Positions 1-7,768 are shown, numbered from the stretch's first letter. The stretch: 44,786 nucleotides of DNA from Alistipes sp. (GCA_017937765.1 JAGBCY010000024.1:1-44786); one strand, 5' to 3'. The notes: a model not told the origin generated them from the letters alone. Program-made: numbers and translations.

Positions 1-427
1 ATTTGTCCTTATTCATTGCTGTCAATAGTTATATGACTGCAAATTTATAATTTCAAATCGTTGCGCCCGAAAAATCTCTGCAACTAACTATATTTCAATA
101 ATTTCAAAGAACATCCCCAAATTTTAATGGGACAGTAGTGTTATAAAAAGTTGTTTGTTGTGTATGTTTTTAGCCAAAGCCTATTTGCCAACCGAGGGGA
201 GAGGGACGCAAGTCCCCCCCCCTCAGGAAGTTAGCCAGTGCCGTGTGCGAATTAAGAGTCGTAGTACGGCCTAATATTTATTATTATGCGACAAATATAA
301 GAATTTTTATACAAACCTCCAACGTTTTTTTGCATTTTTTTATAAATAGGTATGACAGAATGATCCGAACTAAATATTTCTTTCTCCTAATAGTTGGCCG
401 CCTAACCACCTATCAGCGAAAAAAATA
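1..427. other. AT-rich intergenic left edge, no convincing gene
   Basis: No reading frame here looks like a gene. A 67-codon frame at 243-446 has an AT-rich, Phe/Tyr/Arg-heavy composition unlike the neighbouring genes and runs into the efp promoter. A GC-rich imperfect hairpin lies at 194-224 (GAGGGGAGAGGGAC, loop gcaa, then a C-run). A possible minus-strand -7 box (CAAATTTA, 40-47) could serve a gene to the left of the window, but no good -33 box accompanies it. Confidence 0.5.
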
Positions 428-459
428 TTTTGTCGGTTCGGAATAAATGTGTATCTTTG
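428..459 (+). promoter_or_regulatory. Bacteroidota-type promoter of efp
   Basis: A TTTTG at 428-432 is followed after 19 bases by TATCTTTG at 452-459. This fits the -33/-7 pattern of the Bacteroidota primary sigma factor. It lies about 65 bases upstream of the efp start. Confidence 0.75.
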
Positions 460-524
460 CGCGGTTGTGGATATGGCAACCGATTGTATAAGAACATATA
501 AATTAACTAAATAACTATATTTTT

Positions 525-1097
525 ATGACAATTACAGCATCAGACATCAAGATCGGTATGTGTGTTGAGATGGACGGCAAGACTTTTATTGTTGTTGACT
601 TCCAGCACTGTAAGCCCGGTAAGGGTCCCGCATTCGTGCGCTCAAAGCTCAAGAACCTCGAGAACGGTAACGTCCTCGATAAGACTTTCTCTTCTGTATC
701 GCAGAAGATCGAGCAGGTACGCGTAGAGCGTCGTCCCTATCAGTTCACCTACGAGGACGACCTCGGTGCACACTTTATGCACACCGAGACTTTCGAGGAG
801 ATCAACATCGACAAGAACCTTATCAACAACGCAGACCTTATGGCTGATGGCCAGATCGTTGAGGTTATGTTCCACACCGAGAAGGAGACTGTTCTCTCGG
901 CTGAGCTTCCTCCCATCGTTGATATGGAGGTTACCTACACCGAGCCCGGTGTTCGTGGCGATACCGCATCTACCAACTCTTTGAAGGCTGCTACCGTTAA
1001 CACTGGTGCAACCATCAAGGTTCCCTTGTTCATCAACACTGGTGACAAGATTCGTGTTGATACACGTACTCGTGAGTATTACGAGCGCATCAAGTAA
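525..1097 (+). CDS. efp: Elongation factor P
   Basis: EF-P binds between the ribosomal P and E sites and relieves stalling on polyproline stretches. The 190-aa length matches the family (about 188). Domain I carries the loop CKPGKGPAFVR, whose Lys33 is the residue that other bacteria modify (lysylation, hydroxylation or other chemistry). The two OB-fold domains follow, and the C-terminal signature (GDTASTNSLKAATVNTGA near 144-161) is present. The start is an ATG about 65 bases behind a clear promoter. The gene stands alone. Its stop codon merges directly into the first of two tandem hairpin elements, which are therefore likely to form the end of its transcript. Confidence 0.97.
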   Translation: MTITASDIKIGMCVEMDGKTFIVVDFQHCKPGKGPAFVRSKLKNLENGNVLDKTFSSVSQKIEQVRVERRPYQFTYEDDLGAHFMHTETFEEINIDKNLINNADLMADGQIVEVMFHTEKETVLSAELPPIVDMEVTYTEPGVRGDTASTNSLKAATVNTGATIKVPLFINTGDKIRVDTRTREYYERIK

Positions 1098-1225
1098 TTT
1101 CTTGTGATAAGGGGCCATCTTTGCCCTATCTAAAAAGTAAGACCCCTCGGGCTGTACTAAATGTACTATCCCGAGGGGATCTTCTTTTCAGATAGAACAA
1201 ATCTAACCCCTTCTGACAAGAAATT
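1096..1225 (+). repeat. Long rod-hairpin element A1 (3' end of efp)
   Basis: A 130-nt element starting inside the efp stop codon. The outer stem is AATTTCTTGT (1096-1105) with ACAAGAAATT (1216-1225), a perfect 10 bp. An internal loop of GAT opposite CTG follows, then AAGGGG with CCCCTT. The middle stem pairs CTATCTAAAAAG with CTTTTCAGATAG. The distal stem is CCCCTCGGG with CCCGAGGGG, and the loop core is CTGTAC-N-GTACTAT. It is one of at least eleven related copies in the window and has no T-run, so it is not a classical intrinsic terminator. Confidence 0.85.
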
Positions 1226-1230
1226 GTGTC

Positions 1231-1354
1231 TTTCTCGTGATAAGGTAGCATCTACCGCCGCTAACAAATTATCTCGTCAATGGGCAGTACGGTAAGTACA
1301 GCCCATCGCCTCGAAATTTGCCGAGCGTTGTATCTGCTACCTTCTGACAAGAAA
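1231..1354 (+). repeat. Long rod-hairpin element A2 (tandem with A1)
   Basis: The second copy, five bases after A1. The outer stem TTTCTCGT/ACAAGAAA has one mismatch. The conserved GAT/CTG internal loop is followed by AAGGTAGC/GCTACCTT. The middle stem is CGCTAACAAATT with AATTTGCCGAGCG, and the distal stem ends in ATGGG/CCCAT type pairing with CAGTAC...GTACAG. The stem sequences differ from A1 while the pairing is kept. Confidence 0.8.
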
Positions 1355-1356
1355 TT

Positions 1357-1440
1357 GCGCTGTGCTATCCAAAACGTTATATCTACAATCATAATTATTC
1401 CTCATTCCTCACTACTCACCGCTAATTACTAATTAATTGT
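1357..1440. repeat. Downstream tail with CTCACTACTCAC/TAATTACTAATTA motif
   Basis: After A2 comes gctgtgctatccaaaacg..., which resembles the sequence after element E (26812-26837). It is followed by a TCACTACTCACCGCTAATTA-type tract at about 1398-1438. Similar tracts occur at 26865-26898 and 31344-31376, each downstream of a hairpin element. The two therefore seem to travel together. Confidence 0.5.
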
Positions 1441-1492
1441 TGCTCTTTATCGGCTTTCGTTTGCTCTTTCGCTTTAAATGTATATCTTTGTG

Positions 1493-1500
1493 GCCGAAAC
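1493..1500 (+). promoter_or_regulatory. -7 box upstream of AspT-like gene
   Basis: TATCTTTG lies 26 bases upstream of the ATG at 1527. The -33 region at the expected distance (CTTTA at 1472-1476) is only a weak match, so this is a partial promoter call. Confidence 0.55.
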
Positions 1501-1526
1501 AGTGACTAACCCAAAAATACGTTATA

Positions 1527-3233
1527 ATGAATTTTGAGTGGCTTAAGACTGTCGTGATGGGTAGTGGCGATGCCGCGCACCCCTCGATAGCACACACCGT
1601 CTTTGTCTTGGCGGCCGTTATCGCCTCGGGCATAGCTCTCAGTCGTATCAAGATCAAGGGCATATCTTTCGGTATGACGTGGATTCTGTTCACGGGTATT
1701 GCCTTTGGTCACTTCCTCGATCCGGGGAGCATTCACCACGATACGCTGCACTTTATCAAGGAGTTTGGCCTTATCCTCTTCGTCTTCTTCATCGGCTTGC
1801 AGGTAGGACCGGGTTTCTTCTCGTCGCTAAAGAGCGGTGGTATTAAACTCATCAGTCTTGCCGCGCTGGTCATACTGCTTGGCGTAGTGCTGGCATATGT
1901 CATCCACCTTGTAACGGGCGAGCCGTTGCCTACGATGGTGGGCGTGCTCTCGGGTGCTGTGACCAATACCCCCGGTCTTGGTGCTGCGCAGCAGGCCTAT
2001 GCTGACTCTGGTATGGCCGACCCCGCTATTGCTGACTCAATATCGTTGGGCTATGCCGTAGCATATCCTTTGGGTGTTGTGGGTATCATCCTCACAATCA
2101 TCATTATGCGCTATGTGCTGCGCGTAGACTTTAAGAAGGAGGATGAGGGTCTTGCTGCCTTGAGCGATGTGACGAACCTGCCGCAGCGTTTCTCGGTGGA
2201 GTTCACCAACGAGATGCTCGAGGGTAAGACTATCGCCGTGGCTCATATGCTTATCAATCGCCAGTTTGTGGTGTCGCGTATTATGCACGCCTCGGGCGAG
2301 ATTGTTATGGCCGACGGTAACTCGAAGCTCACCGTGGGCGACCGCCTGCGTATCATCTGCACCGAGGAGGATAGCGAGGCGATTCTCGCATTCTTCGGTA
2401 AGCCTGTGGAGATGACGGCTGACGACTGGGGTGCTACGGCTATGCAGTCTACGCCGCTCGTGTCGCGTCGTATCCTCATCACACGTGAGGAGATCAACGG
2501 TAAGAAGTTCTCGGACCTTCGCCTCCGCACGCGCTACGGTATAAATATCACCCGTGTACACCGTGCCGGTGTCGACCTCATCCCTTATCAAGGTATGGAG
2601 CTTCAGGTGGGTGATAAGGTTATGGTTGTGGGTCCCGAGGCAGCTGTTGCTCAGGCCGAGAAGGTGCTCGGTAACTCGCTCAAGAAGCTCGACCATCCCA
2701 ACCTCCTGCCCGTATTTATCGGCATAGCCCTCGGTGTCGTCCTCGGCTCTATGCCTCTGATGAATATCCCGCAGCCCGTGAAGCTCGGCTTGGCAGGCGG
2801 TCCGCTTATCATTGCCATCCTTCTTGGTCGTTATGGTCCTCATTTCCACCTCGTTACCTATACTACGATGAGTGCCAACCTGATGCTCCGCGAGATAGGC
2901 CTCGCGATGTTCCTTGCGGCCGTAGGTATCGGGGCGGGCGACGGTTTTATCGACGCAGTAATAAATGGTGGTTATAAGTGGATTGGCTATGGTGTGATTA
3001 TCACCGTTGTACCCCTTGTGCTCGTTGCGCTCCTCGCGCGTCTGAAGTTCAAGCTCAACTACTACACCCTTATGGGTCTTATGGCGGGCTCTATGACCGA
3101 TCCCCCAGCCCTCGGCTTTGCCAGTGCATCATCTGGTAACGATATGCCTGCTGTGAGCTATGCCACTGTTTATCCAGTAGTTATGTTCCTGCGAGTATTA
3201 ACCGCTCAGCTCCTAATGCTCGCGGCCCTTTAA
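1527..3233 (+). CDS. AspT/YidE/YbjL-family transporter with two TrkA-C domains
   Basis: An inner-membrane protein of 568 aa built as an inverted tandem. An N-terminal membrane half (about 20-185) is followed by two cytoplasmic TrkA-C/RCK-C regulatory domains (about 205-290 and 300-385) and a C-terminal membrane half (about 395-565). The duplicated helix motifs GVLSGAVTNTPGLG and GLMAGSMTDPPALG mark the two halves of an AspT-type permease. Known AspT exchanges aspartate and alanine, while YidE/YbjL substrates are unknown, so I do not assign a substrate. The length fits the YidE class. The gene has its own promoter, and its stop codon leads directly into hairpin element B1. Confidence 0.88.
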   Translation: MNFEWLKTVVMGSGDAAHPSIAHTVFVLAAVIASGIALSRIKIKGISFGMTWILFTGIAFGHFLDPGSIHHDTLHFIKEFGLILFVFFIGLQVGPGFFSSLKSGGIKLISLAALVILLGVVLAYVIHLVTGEPLPTMVGVLSGAVTNTPGLGAAQQAYADSGMADPAIADSISLGYAVAYPLGVVGIILTIIIMRYVLRVDFKKEDEGLAALSDVTNLPQRFSVEFTNEMLEGKTIAVAHMLINRQFVVSRIMHASGEIVMADGNSKLTVGDRLRIICTEEDSEAILAFFGKPVEMTADDWGATAMQSTPLVSRRILITREEINGKKFSDLRLRTRYGINITRVHRAGVDLIPYQGMELQVGDKVMVVGPEAAVAQAEKVLGNSLKKLDHPNLLPVFIGIALGVVLGSMPLMNIPQPVKLGLAGGPLIIAILLGRYGPHFHLVTYTTMSANLMLREIGLAMFLAAVGIGAGDGFIDAVINGGYKWIGYGVIITVVPLVLVALLARLKFKLNYYTLMGLMAGSMTDPPALGFASASSGNDMPAVSYATVYPVVMFLRVLTAQLLMLAAL

Positions 3234-3360
3234 TTTTTGATTATAAGGCAGCATCTACTGCCGCTAACAAAAAGTGCCGTCAATGGGCTGTGCCTCTATG
3301 TACTATCCCATCGACGGCATTTTTGCTGAGCGTTGTATCTACAGCCTTCTAATCAAAATT
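3232..3360 (+). repeat. Long rod-hairpin element B1 (3' end of AspT-like gene)
   Basis: It starts in the stop codon of the transporter gene. The outer stem is TTTTGAT with ATCAAAA, a different sequence from A1 but paired in the same place. The internal loop is the variant TAT opposite CTA. The middle stem is CGCTAACAAAAA with TTTTTGCTGAGCG. The distal stem is TGCCGTCaATGGG with CCCATcGACGGCA, with an A/C mismatch that recurs in A2 and D1. The core CTGT...TACTAT is kept. Confidence 0.82.
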
Positions 3361-3362
3361 TA

Positions 3363-3463
3363 TTTTCTGTGATAAGAGGCCTACCTCGGCACATCCCTAA
3401 AAGTGATACCCCTCGGGCTGTACGTTTAAGTACTATCCCGAGGGGTATCTTTTTGCGATGCCC
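3363..3463 (+). repeat. Truncated rod-hairpin element B2 (tandem with B1)
   Basis: The left half begins TTTTCTGT-GAT-AAGAGGC as in the intact copies. The middle stem (CATCCCTAAAAG with CTTTTTGCGATG) and a perfect 12-bp distal stem (ATACCCCTCGGG with CCCGAGGGGTAT) are present. The right outer arm that should pair with TTTTCTGT is missing, and the sequence runs straight into the 10-base repeat. Confidence 0.75.
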
Positions 3464-3473
3464 ACATCTTGCC

Positions 3474-3523
3474 CCCATATTAACCCATATTAACTCATCG
3501 GAACCCATTTTAACCCATCGAAA
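3474..3523. repeat. 10-base tandem repeat, five units
   Basis: Five consecutive 10-base units read CCCATATTAA, CCCATATTAA, CTCATCGGAA, CCCATTTTAA and CCCATCGAAA. They lie between the broken element B2 and the promoter of the SPFH operon. There is no spacer structure, so this is not a CRISPR array. Confidence 0.8.
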
Positions 3524-3543
3524 TAAAAAATCTTCCAAAATTC

Positions 3544-3575
3544 TTGCATAATTAAAAAATATTGTCGTATCTTTG
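3544..3575 (+). promoter_or_regulatory. Promoter of the micro-ORF/SPFH operon
   Basis: A TTG at 3544-3546 precedes TATCTTTG at 3568-3575 by 21 bases, close to the phylum consensus. The next ATG, at 3656, belongs to a 43-codon frame. Confidence 0.65.
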
Positions 3576-3655
3576 TGATATCAAAATAATATCATTTAGA
3601 TGGTGGTATTTTTAGTGGAGAGGAAATTGTATAACTCAGTTAAAACCTTACAGCT

Positions 3656-3787
3656 ATGAAGACAAAGAGTTCGTTTTGGAGGTGGCTTGTTGGTGGCTAC
3701 TCGGTAGGTAAATTGCGTGTTTGGCCGTGGAAAGCGGAGTTTTGGCGTCTACGTACGCCAGAGAAGAGGACCGACGTAAAGCTATAA
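3656..3787 (+). CDS. Possible 43-aa Trp-rich basic leader peptide/small protein
   Basis: An unrecognised short frame with ATG start and TAA stop. It encodes 43 residues with five tryptophans (8, 10, 23, 25 and 30) and many Arg/Lys residues. It is the only frame between a good promoter (3544-3575) and the SPFH gene at 3834, so it would be the first frame of that transcript. It has no signal peptide and no long hydrophobic stretch. It could be a real small protein, a leader peptide or a chance frame. Its GC-richer composition compared with the flanking AT-rich sequence mildly supports coding. Confidence 0.4.
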   Translation: MKTKSSFWRWLVGGYSVGKLRVWPWKAEFWRLRTPEKRTDVKL

Positions 3788-3833
3788 TTGAGTGTCGAAG
3801 GTTAAAATTGTAATCGTCTAAAATATTAAAACT

Positions 3834-4772
3834 ATGAAAAATTACACCTATTCGGGCTGGAAGCTAAATGGCTTTGTGGCCCTCGTATTGAACCTATTGT
3901 TCGTTGCCGCTTTGGTTGGCTGCATCATCTGGCAGGCAAACAGTGTCGAGGCTAATGCTTTGGCCATTACGGGTATTGTGGTATTCGCGCTTGTGATGCT
4001 GATAATGCTCGGCGGTTATATTATGCTCGAGCCCAACGAGTCGCGCGTACTGCTCTTCTTCGGTAACTATCGCGGCACGTTCTACGACACGGGCTTCTGG
4101 TGGATCAACCCCTTTATGACGGCAAAGAAGCTGTCGTTGCGCGCACGCAACCTCAACGTAGATCCTATCAAGGTAAACGATAAGGCGGGTAATCCTATCC
4201 TTATCGGTTTGGTTGTGGTGTGGAAGATTAAGAACGACGGTGCTTACAATGCGGTGTTCGAGATTGACTCGCCTTCGGAGGTTGGTGCCGTGGGTTCTAA
4301 TAGCCGTATGAACATCTTGGAGAACTTCGTGGCTGTGCAGAGCGACTCGGCACTACGTCAGGTGGCTGGTATGTATGCCTACGACGAGAATACTAAGGAC
4401 GATAGCGAGGAGGTAACGCTCCGTTCGGGAGGCGAGGAGATAAACGAGAAACTAACCGACGAGCTTAACGAGCGTCTTATGATTGCCGGCATCGAGGTTG
4501 TCGAGGCACGCTTGAACTACCTTGCATATGCTCCTGAGATTGCTGCGGCGATGCTTCGTCGTCAGCAGGCCGATGCCATCATCTCGGCACGCGAGAAGAT
4601 TGTCGAGGGTGCTGTGTCGATGGTGAAGATCGCGCTTGAGCGTCTCTCTTCGGAGGATGTTGTCGAGCTCGACGAGGAGCGTAAGGCGGCTATGGTGAGC
4701 AACCTGCTTGTGGTGCTCTGTGCCGACGAGGCGGCTCAGCCTGTGGTTAATACCGGTACGCTTCATAACTAA
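3834..4772 (+). CDS. SPFH/Band 7 domain membrane protein
   Basis: A 312-aa membrane-anchored protein of the stomatin/prohibitin/flotillin group. Two hydrophobic segments (about 12-34 and 43-64) are followed by a Band 7 domain that begins at the typical ..[18 protein letters not shown].. edge and runs to about residue 280. It contains the characteristic amphipathic helix region rich in A, E and R ([20 protein letters not shown]). Such proteins form ring or cage assemblies at the inner membrane, often around proteases or in lipid microdomains. The exact role here is unknown. It is followed after 17 bases by a ribbon-helix-helix gene and then a membrane protein gene, which suggests a conserved three-gene unit. 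Confidence 0.88.
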   Translation: MKNYTYSGWKLNGFVALVLNLLFVAALVGCIIWQANSVEANALAITGIVVFALVMLIMLGGYIMLEPNESRVLLFFGNYRGTFYDTGFWWINPFMTAKKLSLRARNLNVDPIKVNDKAGNPILIGLVVVWKIKNDGAYNAVFEIDSPSEVGAVGSNSRMNILENFVAVQSDSALRQVAGMYAYDENTKDDSEEVTLRSGGEEINEKLTDELNERLMIAGIEVVEARLNYLAYAPEIAAAMLRRQQADAIISAREKIVEGAVSMVKIALERLSSEDVVELDEERKAAMVSNLLVVLCADEAAQPVVNTGTLHN

Positions 4773-4789
4773 TCTGATGCCATACCCCT

Positions 4790-4996
4790 ATGGCTAAGGA
4801 GTCAACAACACGCAACTTCGTGCTTCGCGTCGATGGCGAGACGATGGATGCCCTCGAGAAGTGGGCAGCCGATGAGTTTCGCTCCGTGAATGGACAGTTG
4901 CAATGGATCATTGCCGAGGCCTTGCGTCGTAGCGGGCGCAAGCCTCGGGCAACAAAAAGGGCTAAGGAGGGAGGTCGTGATGAGGCTAAAGAATAG
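4790..4996 (+). CDS. Arc-like ribbon-helix-helix small protein
   Basis: A 68-aa protein. The segment TTRNFVLRVDGETMDALEKW has the beta-strand plus first-helix pattern of Arc/MetJ ribbon-helix-helix proteins, and a second helix (NGQLQWIIAEALRRSG) and a basic tail follow. Proteins of this kind usually bind DNA as dimers and repress nearby promoters. Target and partner are unknown here. It lies between the SPFH gene and a membrane protein gene whose start it overlaps by 17 bases, so the three are probably co-expressed. No toxin gene is recognisable next to it. Confidence 0.75.
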   Translation: MAKESTTRNFVLRVDGETMDALEKWAADEFRSVNGQLQWIIAEALRRSGRKPRATKRAKEGGRDEAKE

Positions 4997-5489
4997 ATAT
5001 AGCATCTGGCATATTCGTTATACGCCGTTTGAGTCGCGGGCTATGCGCCGCCTAAGACGTAGTGGCGGGGGTGATAAGTTCAGCGTGGGCGATGTGTTTA
5101 TCGCCGCGTCGGTTCTTATGCTTTTTAGTTTCGATATATTTCCCGAGGGTATCCCCTTCCCGGAGTGGGTACAGATGCTCGCAGCTTTGGTCGCGCTGAT
5201 CGTGGGCCTCATTCTTAACTATCGACGCCTTGCTCCGCGCACCTGTTGGTCGCGTGCTGCGTGGGCCTCGGGCTTGTGGGCGGCAGCGATGACTATCCTT
5301 CCCTTCGTGCTCTACTGGACGGGTGAGATTCCAGAGATTGAGATGGCCTATATGGTTGTGGCGGTAGCTGTGGTCGTATGGTTTGTCTGTCTTGGCTGTG
5401 TGTTGCGCCTAAGATACATACGTCGTCGTTCACGCTCGGAGATTGCTCTGATGAGGATGAGAAGAAAGAGAGCGATGAGGATAATGTAA
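4980..5489 (+). CDS. Four-helix membrane protein, unknown function
   Basis: The protein is 169 aa if started at the ATG at 4980, which has a strong purine-rich upstream sequence (AAGGAGGGAGG). An in-frame upstream ATG at 4890 would lie inside the preceding gene and is less likely. Four hydrophobic segments are visible (about 35-54, 61-80, 93-116 and 123-145), followed by a very basic C-terminal tail (RRRSRSEIALMRMRRKRA), which probably faces the cytoplasm. It overlaps the ribbon-helix-helix gene by 17 bases, which suggests translational coupling. I do not recognise the family. Confidence 0.7.
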   Translation: MRLKNRYSIWHIRYTPFESRAMRRLRRSGGGDKFSVGDVFIAASVLMLFSFDIFPEGIPFPEWVQMLAALVALIVGLILNYRRLAPRTCWSRAAWASGLWAAAMTILPFVLYWTGEIPEIEMAYMVVAVAVVVWFVCLGCVLRLRYIRRRSRSEIALMRMRRKRAMRIM

Positions 5490-5524
5490 AAAATAAGTGC
5501 ATCAGACGATGCACTTATTTTTTG
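5489..5524. terminator. Bidirectional intrinsic terminator
   Basis: A near-perfect hairpin, AATAAGTGCATC, loop AGAC, GATGCACTTATT, is flanked by an A-run on the left and a T-run on the right. It can terminate both the plus-strand SPFH operon and the minus-strand htpG gene, which converge here. Confidence 0.9.
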
Positions 5525-5538
5525 TTGCAATAGCTGTA

Positions 5539-7596
5539 TTACTCAATCAGCGAGATGCTGCGCTGGATAAAGTCCGTGAGGCTCTTACCCTTAAGCATAC
5601 CGTTCGAGAGCAGCGCGAGGTCGATAATCTGTCGTACCTTGCGGTTCTCGCGGCCTATCTCCTCGAGGTGTGTGTCGCGCTCCTGGCGAAGCTCCACGAC
5701 GCGCTTCGAGAGTGTCTCGCGCATATCGCGCTCCTCGGGCGTGAGGTCTTCGGCCTTCTTATCCTTGACGGTCTCCTCAAAGCGGCTCTCCTCCTGCTCC
5801 GCTGCCGTGATCTTCTTGCCGATGGTGCGGAGCTTATCGCCATACTCTCTCTCCACCTCGCCAAGAATATCGAGGACGATGGGGTGGTTGCCGTTCACGG
5901 TGATGGTGAAGTTGTCGGGCATCTCGGCGTAGAAGCGGCTCATCTCACCTCCGCTCGTTGTGGCCATATCCTTCATACGACGCATAAACTCGTTCTGGGT
6001 GATGATAACGGGGGCGGCATCCTTCGACATCGCCTCGAACGATACGTGGTAGTGAATCTTCTCGTCCGTAGGCATCTGGCTCTCGAACACGGGGCGCATA
6101 ATCTGCTGCTGCTCCGAACTGAGCGACATAGCCTCGCGGTTCTCCTTGCGGATGAGATTCTCCACTACGTCGCTGTCCACGCGTACGAAGCGTACCTTCT
6201 CGTTCTTCGACTCGAAGTACTGGATGTAGTGGCTGTCGAGCTGGCCGTTCATCTCGAGGATGTCGTAGCCCTTAGCCTTCGCTGCCTCGACAAAGGCATT
6301 CTTGCCCTCAACGTCGTTGACATATAGTGCGATGGTGAAACCATCCTTGTCGGTCTGCAAGTCCTTGATCTTCTCGACATACTCCGCCGAGGTGTAGTAC
6401 TTACCCTCGATAGACTTCCAAAGCATAAAGTTCTGGGCCTTCTCGGCAAACTTCTCGTCCGTGAGCAGACCATACTGAATGAAGATCTTGAGGTCGTCCC
6501 ACTTAGCCTCGTAGTCGGGGCGCATAGTGTTGAAGAGCTCCTGCAGACGATCGGCAACCTTACGGGTGATGTAGCCCGAAATCTTCTTTACGTTCGAGTC
6601 GCTCTGGAGATAGCTACGCGACACGTTGAGCGGAATGTCGGGCGAGTCGATAACGCCGTGAAGCAGCGTGAGATACTCCGGTACGATGCCCGTCACCTCG
6701 TCGGTGACGAACACCTGGTTAGAGTAGAGCTGTATGCGGTTCTTCTGAATCTCGAAGTTGGTGCGAATCTTCGGGAAGTAGAGAATGCCCGTGAGGTTGA
6801 ACGGGTAGTCGATGTTCAGATGGATGTAGAACAGCGGCTCCTCGCTTGCGGGGTAGAGGTCTGCGTAGAAGGCCTTGTACTCCTCCTCGGTGATGTCGGT
6901 GGGCTTGCGTGTCCAGAGGGGCGTGGTGTTGTTGATGATGTTATCCTCGTCCGTATCGACATACTTACCATCCTTCCACTCCTGCTTCTTGCCAAAGGCG
7001 ATGGCTATGGGCAGGAAGTGGCAATACTTACGCAACAACTTAGATATCTCGGCACGCTGGGCATACTCCGCACAGTCGTCCGAGAGGTGAAGCACGATAC
7101 GCGTTCCGCGGTCGAGCTTCTCGTCGAGCTCCTCCATCTCAAACTCGGGCGAGCCGTTGCACGTCCAGTGCACGCTCTTCTCGCCCTCGCGGTACGACTG
7201 CGAGAAGATCTCCACCTTGTCGGCCACCATAAACGACGAGTAGAAACCGAGGCCGAAGTGGCCGATGATAGCCTGATCCTTGTACTTGGCCATAAACTCC
7301 TCGGCACCCGAGAAGGCTATCTGGTTGATGTAGCGGTCGACCTCCTCCATTGACATACCTATACCGCGGTCGGTGATTGTGAGGGTCTTCTTCTCCTCGT
7401 CGACGTTGATACGTATCGTGAGGTCGCCGAGCTCGCCCTCAGCCTCGCCCTTCGATGCGAGAGTCTTTAGTTTTTGTGTGGCATCCACGGCATTTGACAC
7501 AAGCTCGCGAAGGAAGATTTCGTGATCCGAATAGAGGAACTTCTTGATTACGGGGAAGATGTTTTCAGTCGTTACCCCAATTTTTCCGTTTTTCAT
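5539..7596 (-). CDS. htpG: Chaperone protein HtpG (Hsp90)
   Basis: A cytosolic ATP-dependent Hsp90 chaperone of 685 aa, somewhat longer than E. coli HtpG (624) as is common in this phylum. The N-terminal GHKL ATPase domain shows FLRELVSNAVDAT (catalytic Glu31, Mg/ATP-binding Asn35), ITDRGIGMS (near 73-81) and GHFGLGFYSSF (111-121). The middle domain and the C-terminal dimerisation region follow. An acidic/charged insertion lies near 590-630. The start ATG is followed by the typical short N-terminus seen in the family. It is transcribed away from lepA, and its upstream region holds a palindrome centred on the likely -33 box. It ends at the shared terminator at 5489-5524. Confidence 0.97.
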   Translation of the reverse strand: MKNGKIGVTTENIFPVIKKFLYSDHEIFLRELVSNAVDATQKLKTLASKGEAEGELGDLTIRINVDEEKKTLTITDRGIGMSMEEVDRYINQIAFSGAEEFMAKYKDQAIIGHFGLGFYSSFMVADKVEIFSQSYREGEKSVHWTCNGSPEFEMEELDEKLDRGTRIVLHLSDDCAEYAQRAEISKLLRKYCHFLPIAIAFGKKQEWKDGKYVDTDEDNIINNTTPLWTRKPTDITEEEYKAFYADLYPASEEPLFYIHLNIDYPFNLTGILYFPKIRTNFEIQKNRIQLYSNQVFVTDEVTGIVPEYLTLLHGVIDSPDIPLNVSRSYLQSDSNVKKISGYITRKVADRLQELFNTMRPDYEAKWDDLKIFIQYGLLTDEKFAEKAQNFMLWKSIEGKYYTSAEYVEKIKDLQTDKDGFTIALYVNDVEGKNAFVEAAKAKGYDILEMNGQLDSHYIQYFESKNEKVRFVRVDSDVVENLIRKENREAMSLSSEQQQIMRPVFESQMPTDEKIHYHVSFEAMSKDAAPVIITQNEFMRRMKDMATTSGGEMSRFYAEMPDNFTITVNGNHPIVLDILGEVEREYGDKLRTIGKKITAAEQEESRFEETVKDKKAEDLTPEERDMRETLSKRVVELRQERDTHLEEIGRENRKVRQIIDLALLSNGMLKGKSLTDFIQRSISLIE

Positions 7597-7666
7597 ACTC
7601 TTAGCTATTTTAGTTTACGTTCTATTCTCTGTACGTGGGCCATCGTGGCCGCGATTTTGCCTACGA

Positions 7667-7730
7667 CAAACCGTGTGCCAAGCCTCATAAACTGACAAAT
7701 TGTCAGTCGAGGATGATCTCGGCTGTCAGT
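7667..7730 (-). promoter_or_regulatory. htpG promoter with overlapping palindromic operator candidate
   Basis: An inverted repeat ACTGACA-AAT-TGTCAGT (7691-7707) is followed by another TGTCAGT half-site at 7724-7730. Read on the minus strand, the palindrome centre supplies a TTTG (7696-7699 complement), and 21 bases later comes ACGGTTTG (7667-7674 complement). This is a plausible -33/-7 pair although the -7 is off consensus. A palindrome on a -33 box in front of a heat-shock gene suggests a repressor or stress regulator site. The regulator is not identified. Confidence 0.5.
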
Positions 7731-7768
7731 CTTAGATACGCCCCGAGTATAGGTGTGTTTGCATATTT

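Noticed and set aside
243-446. A 67-codon frame before efp
   Set aside because: Its composition is that of AT-rich intergenic DNA, there is no promoter in front of it, and it overlaps the efp -33 box.
1096-1354. Insertion sequences carrying the hairpins
   Set aside because: No transposase frame or target-site duplication is visible around any copy. The elements are too short to encode a protein.
3474-3523. A CRISPR array
   Set aside because: Units are 10 bases, contiguous and without spacers. No cas genes are in the window.
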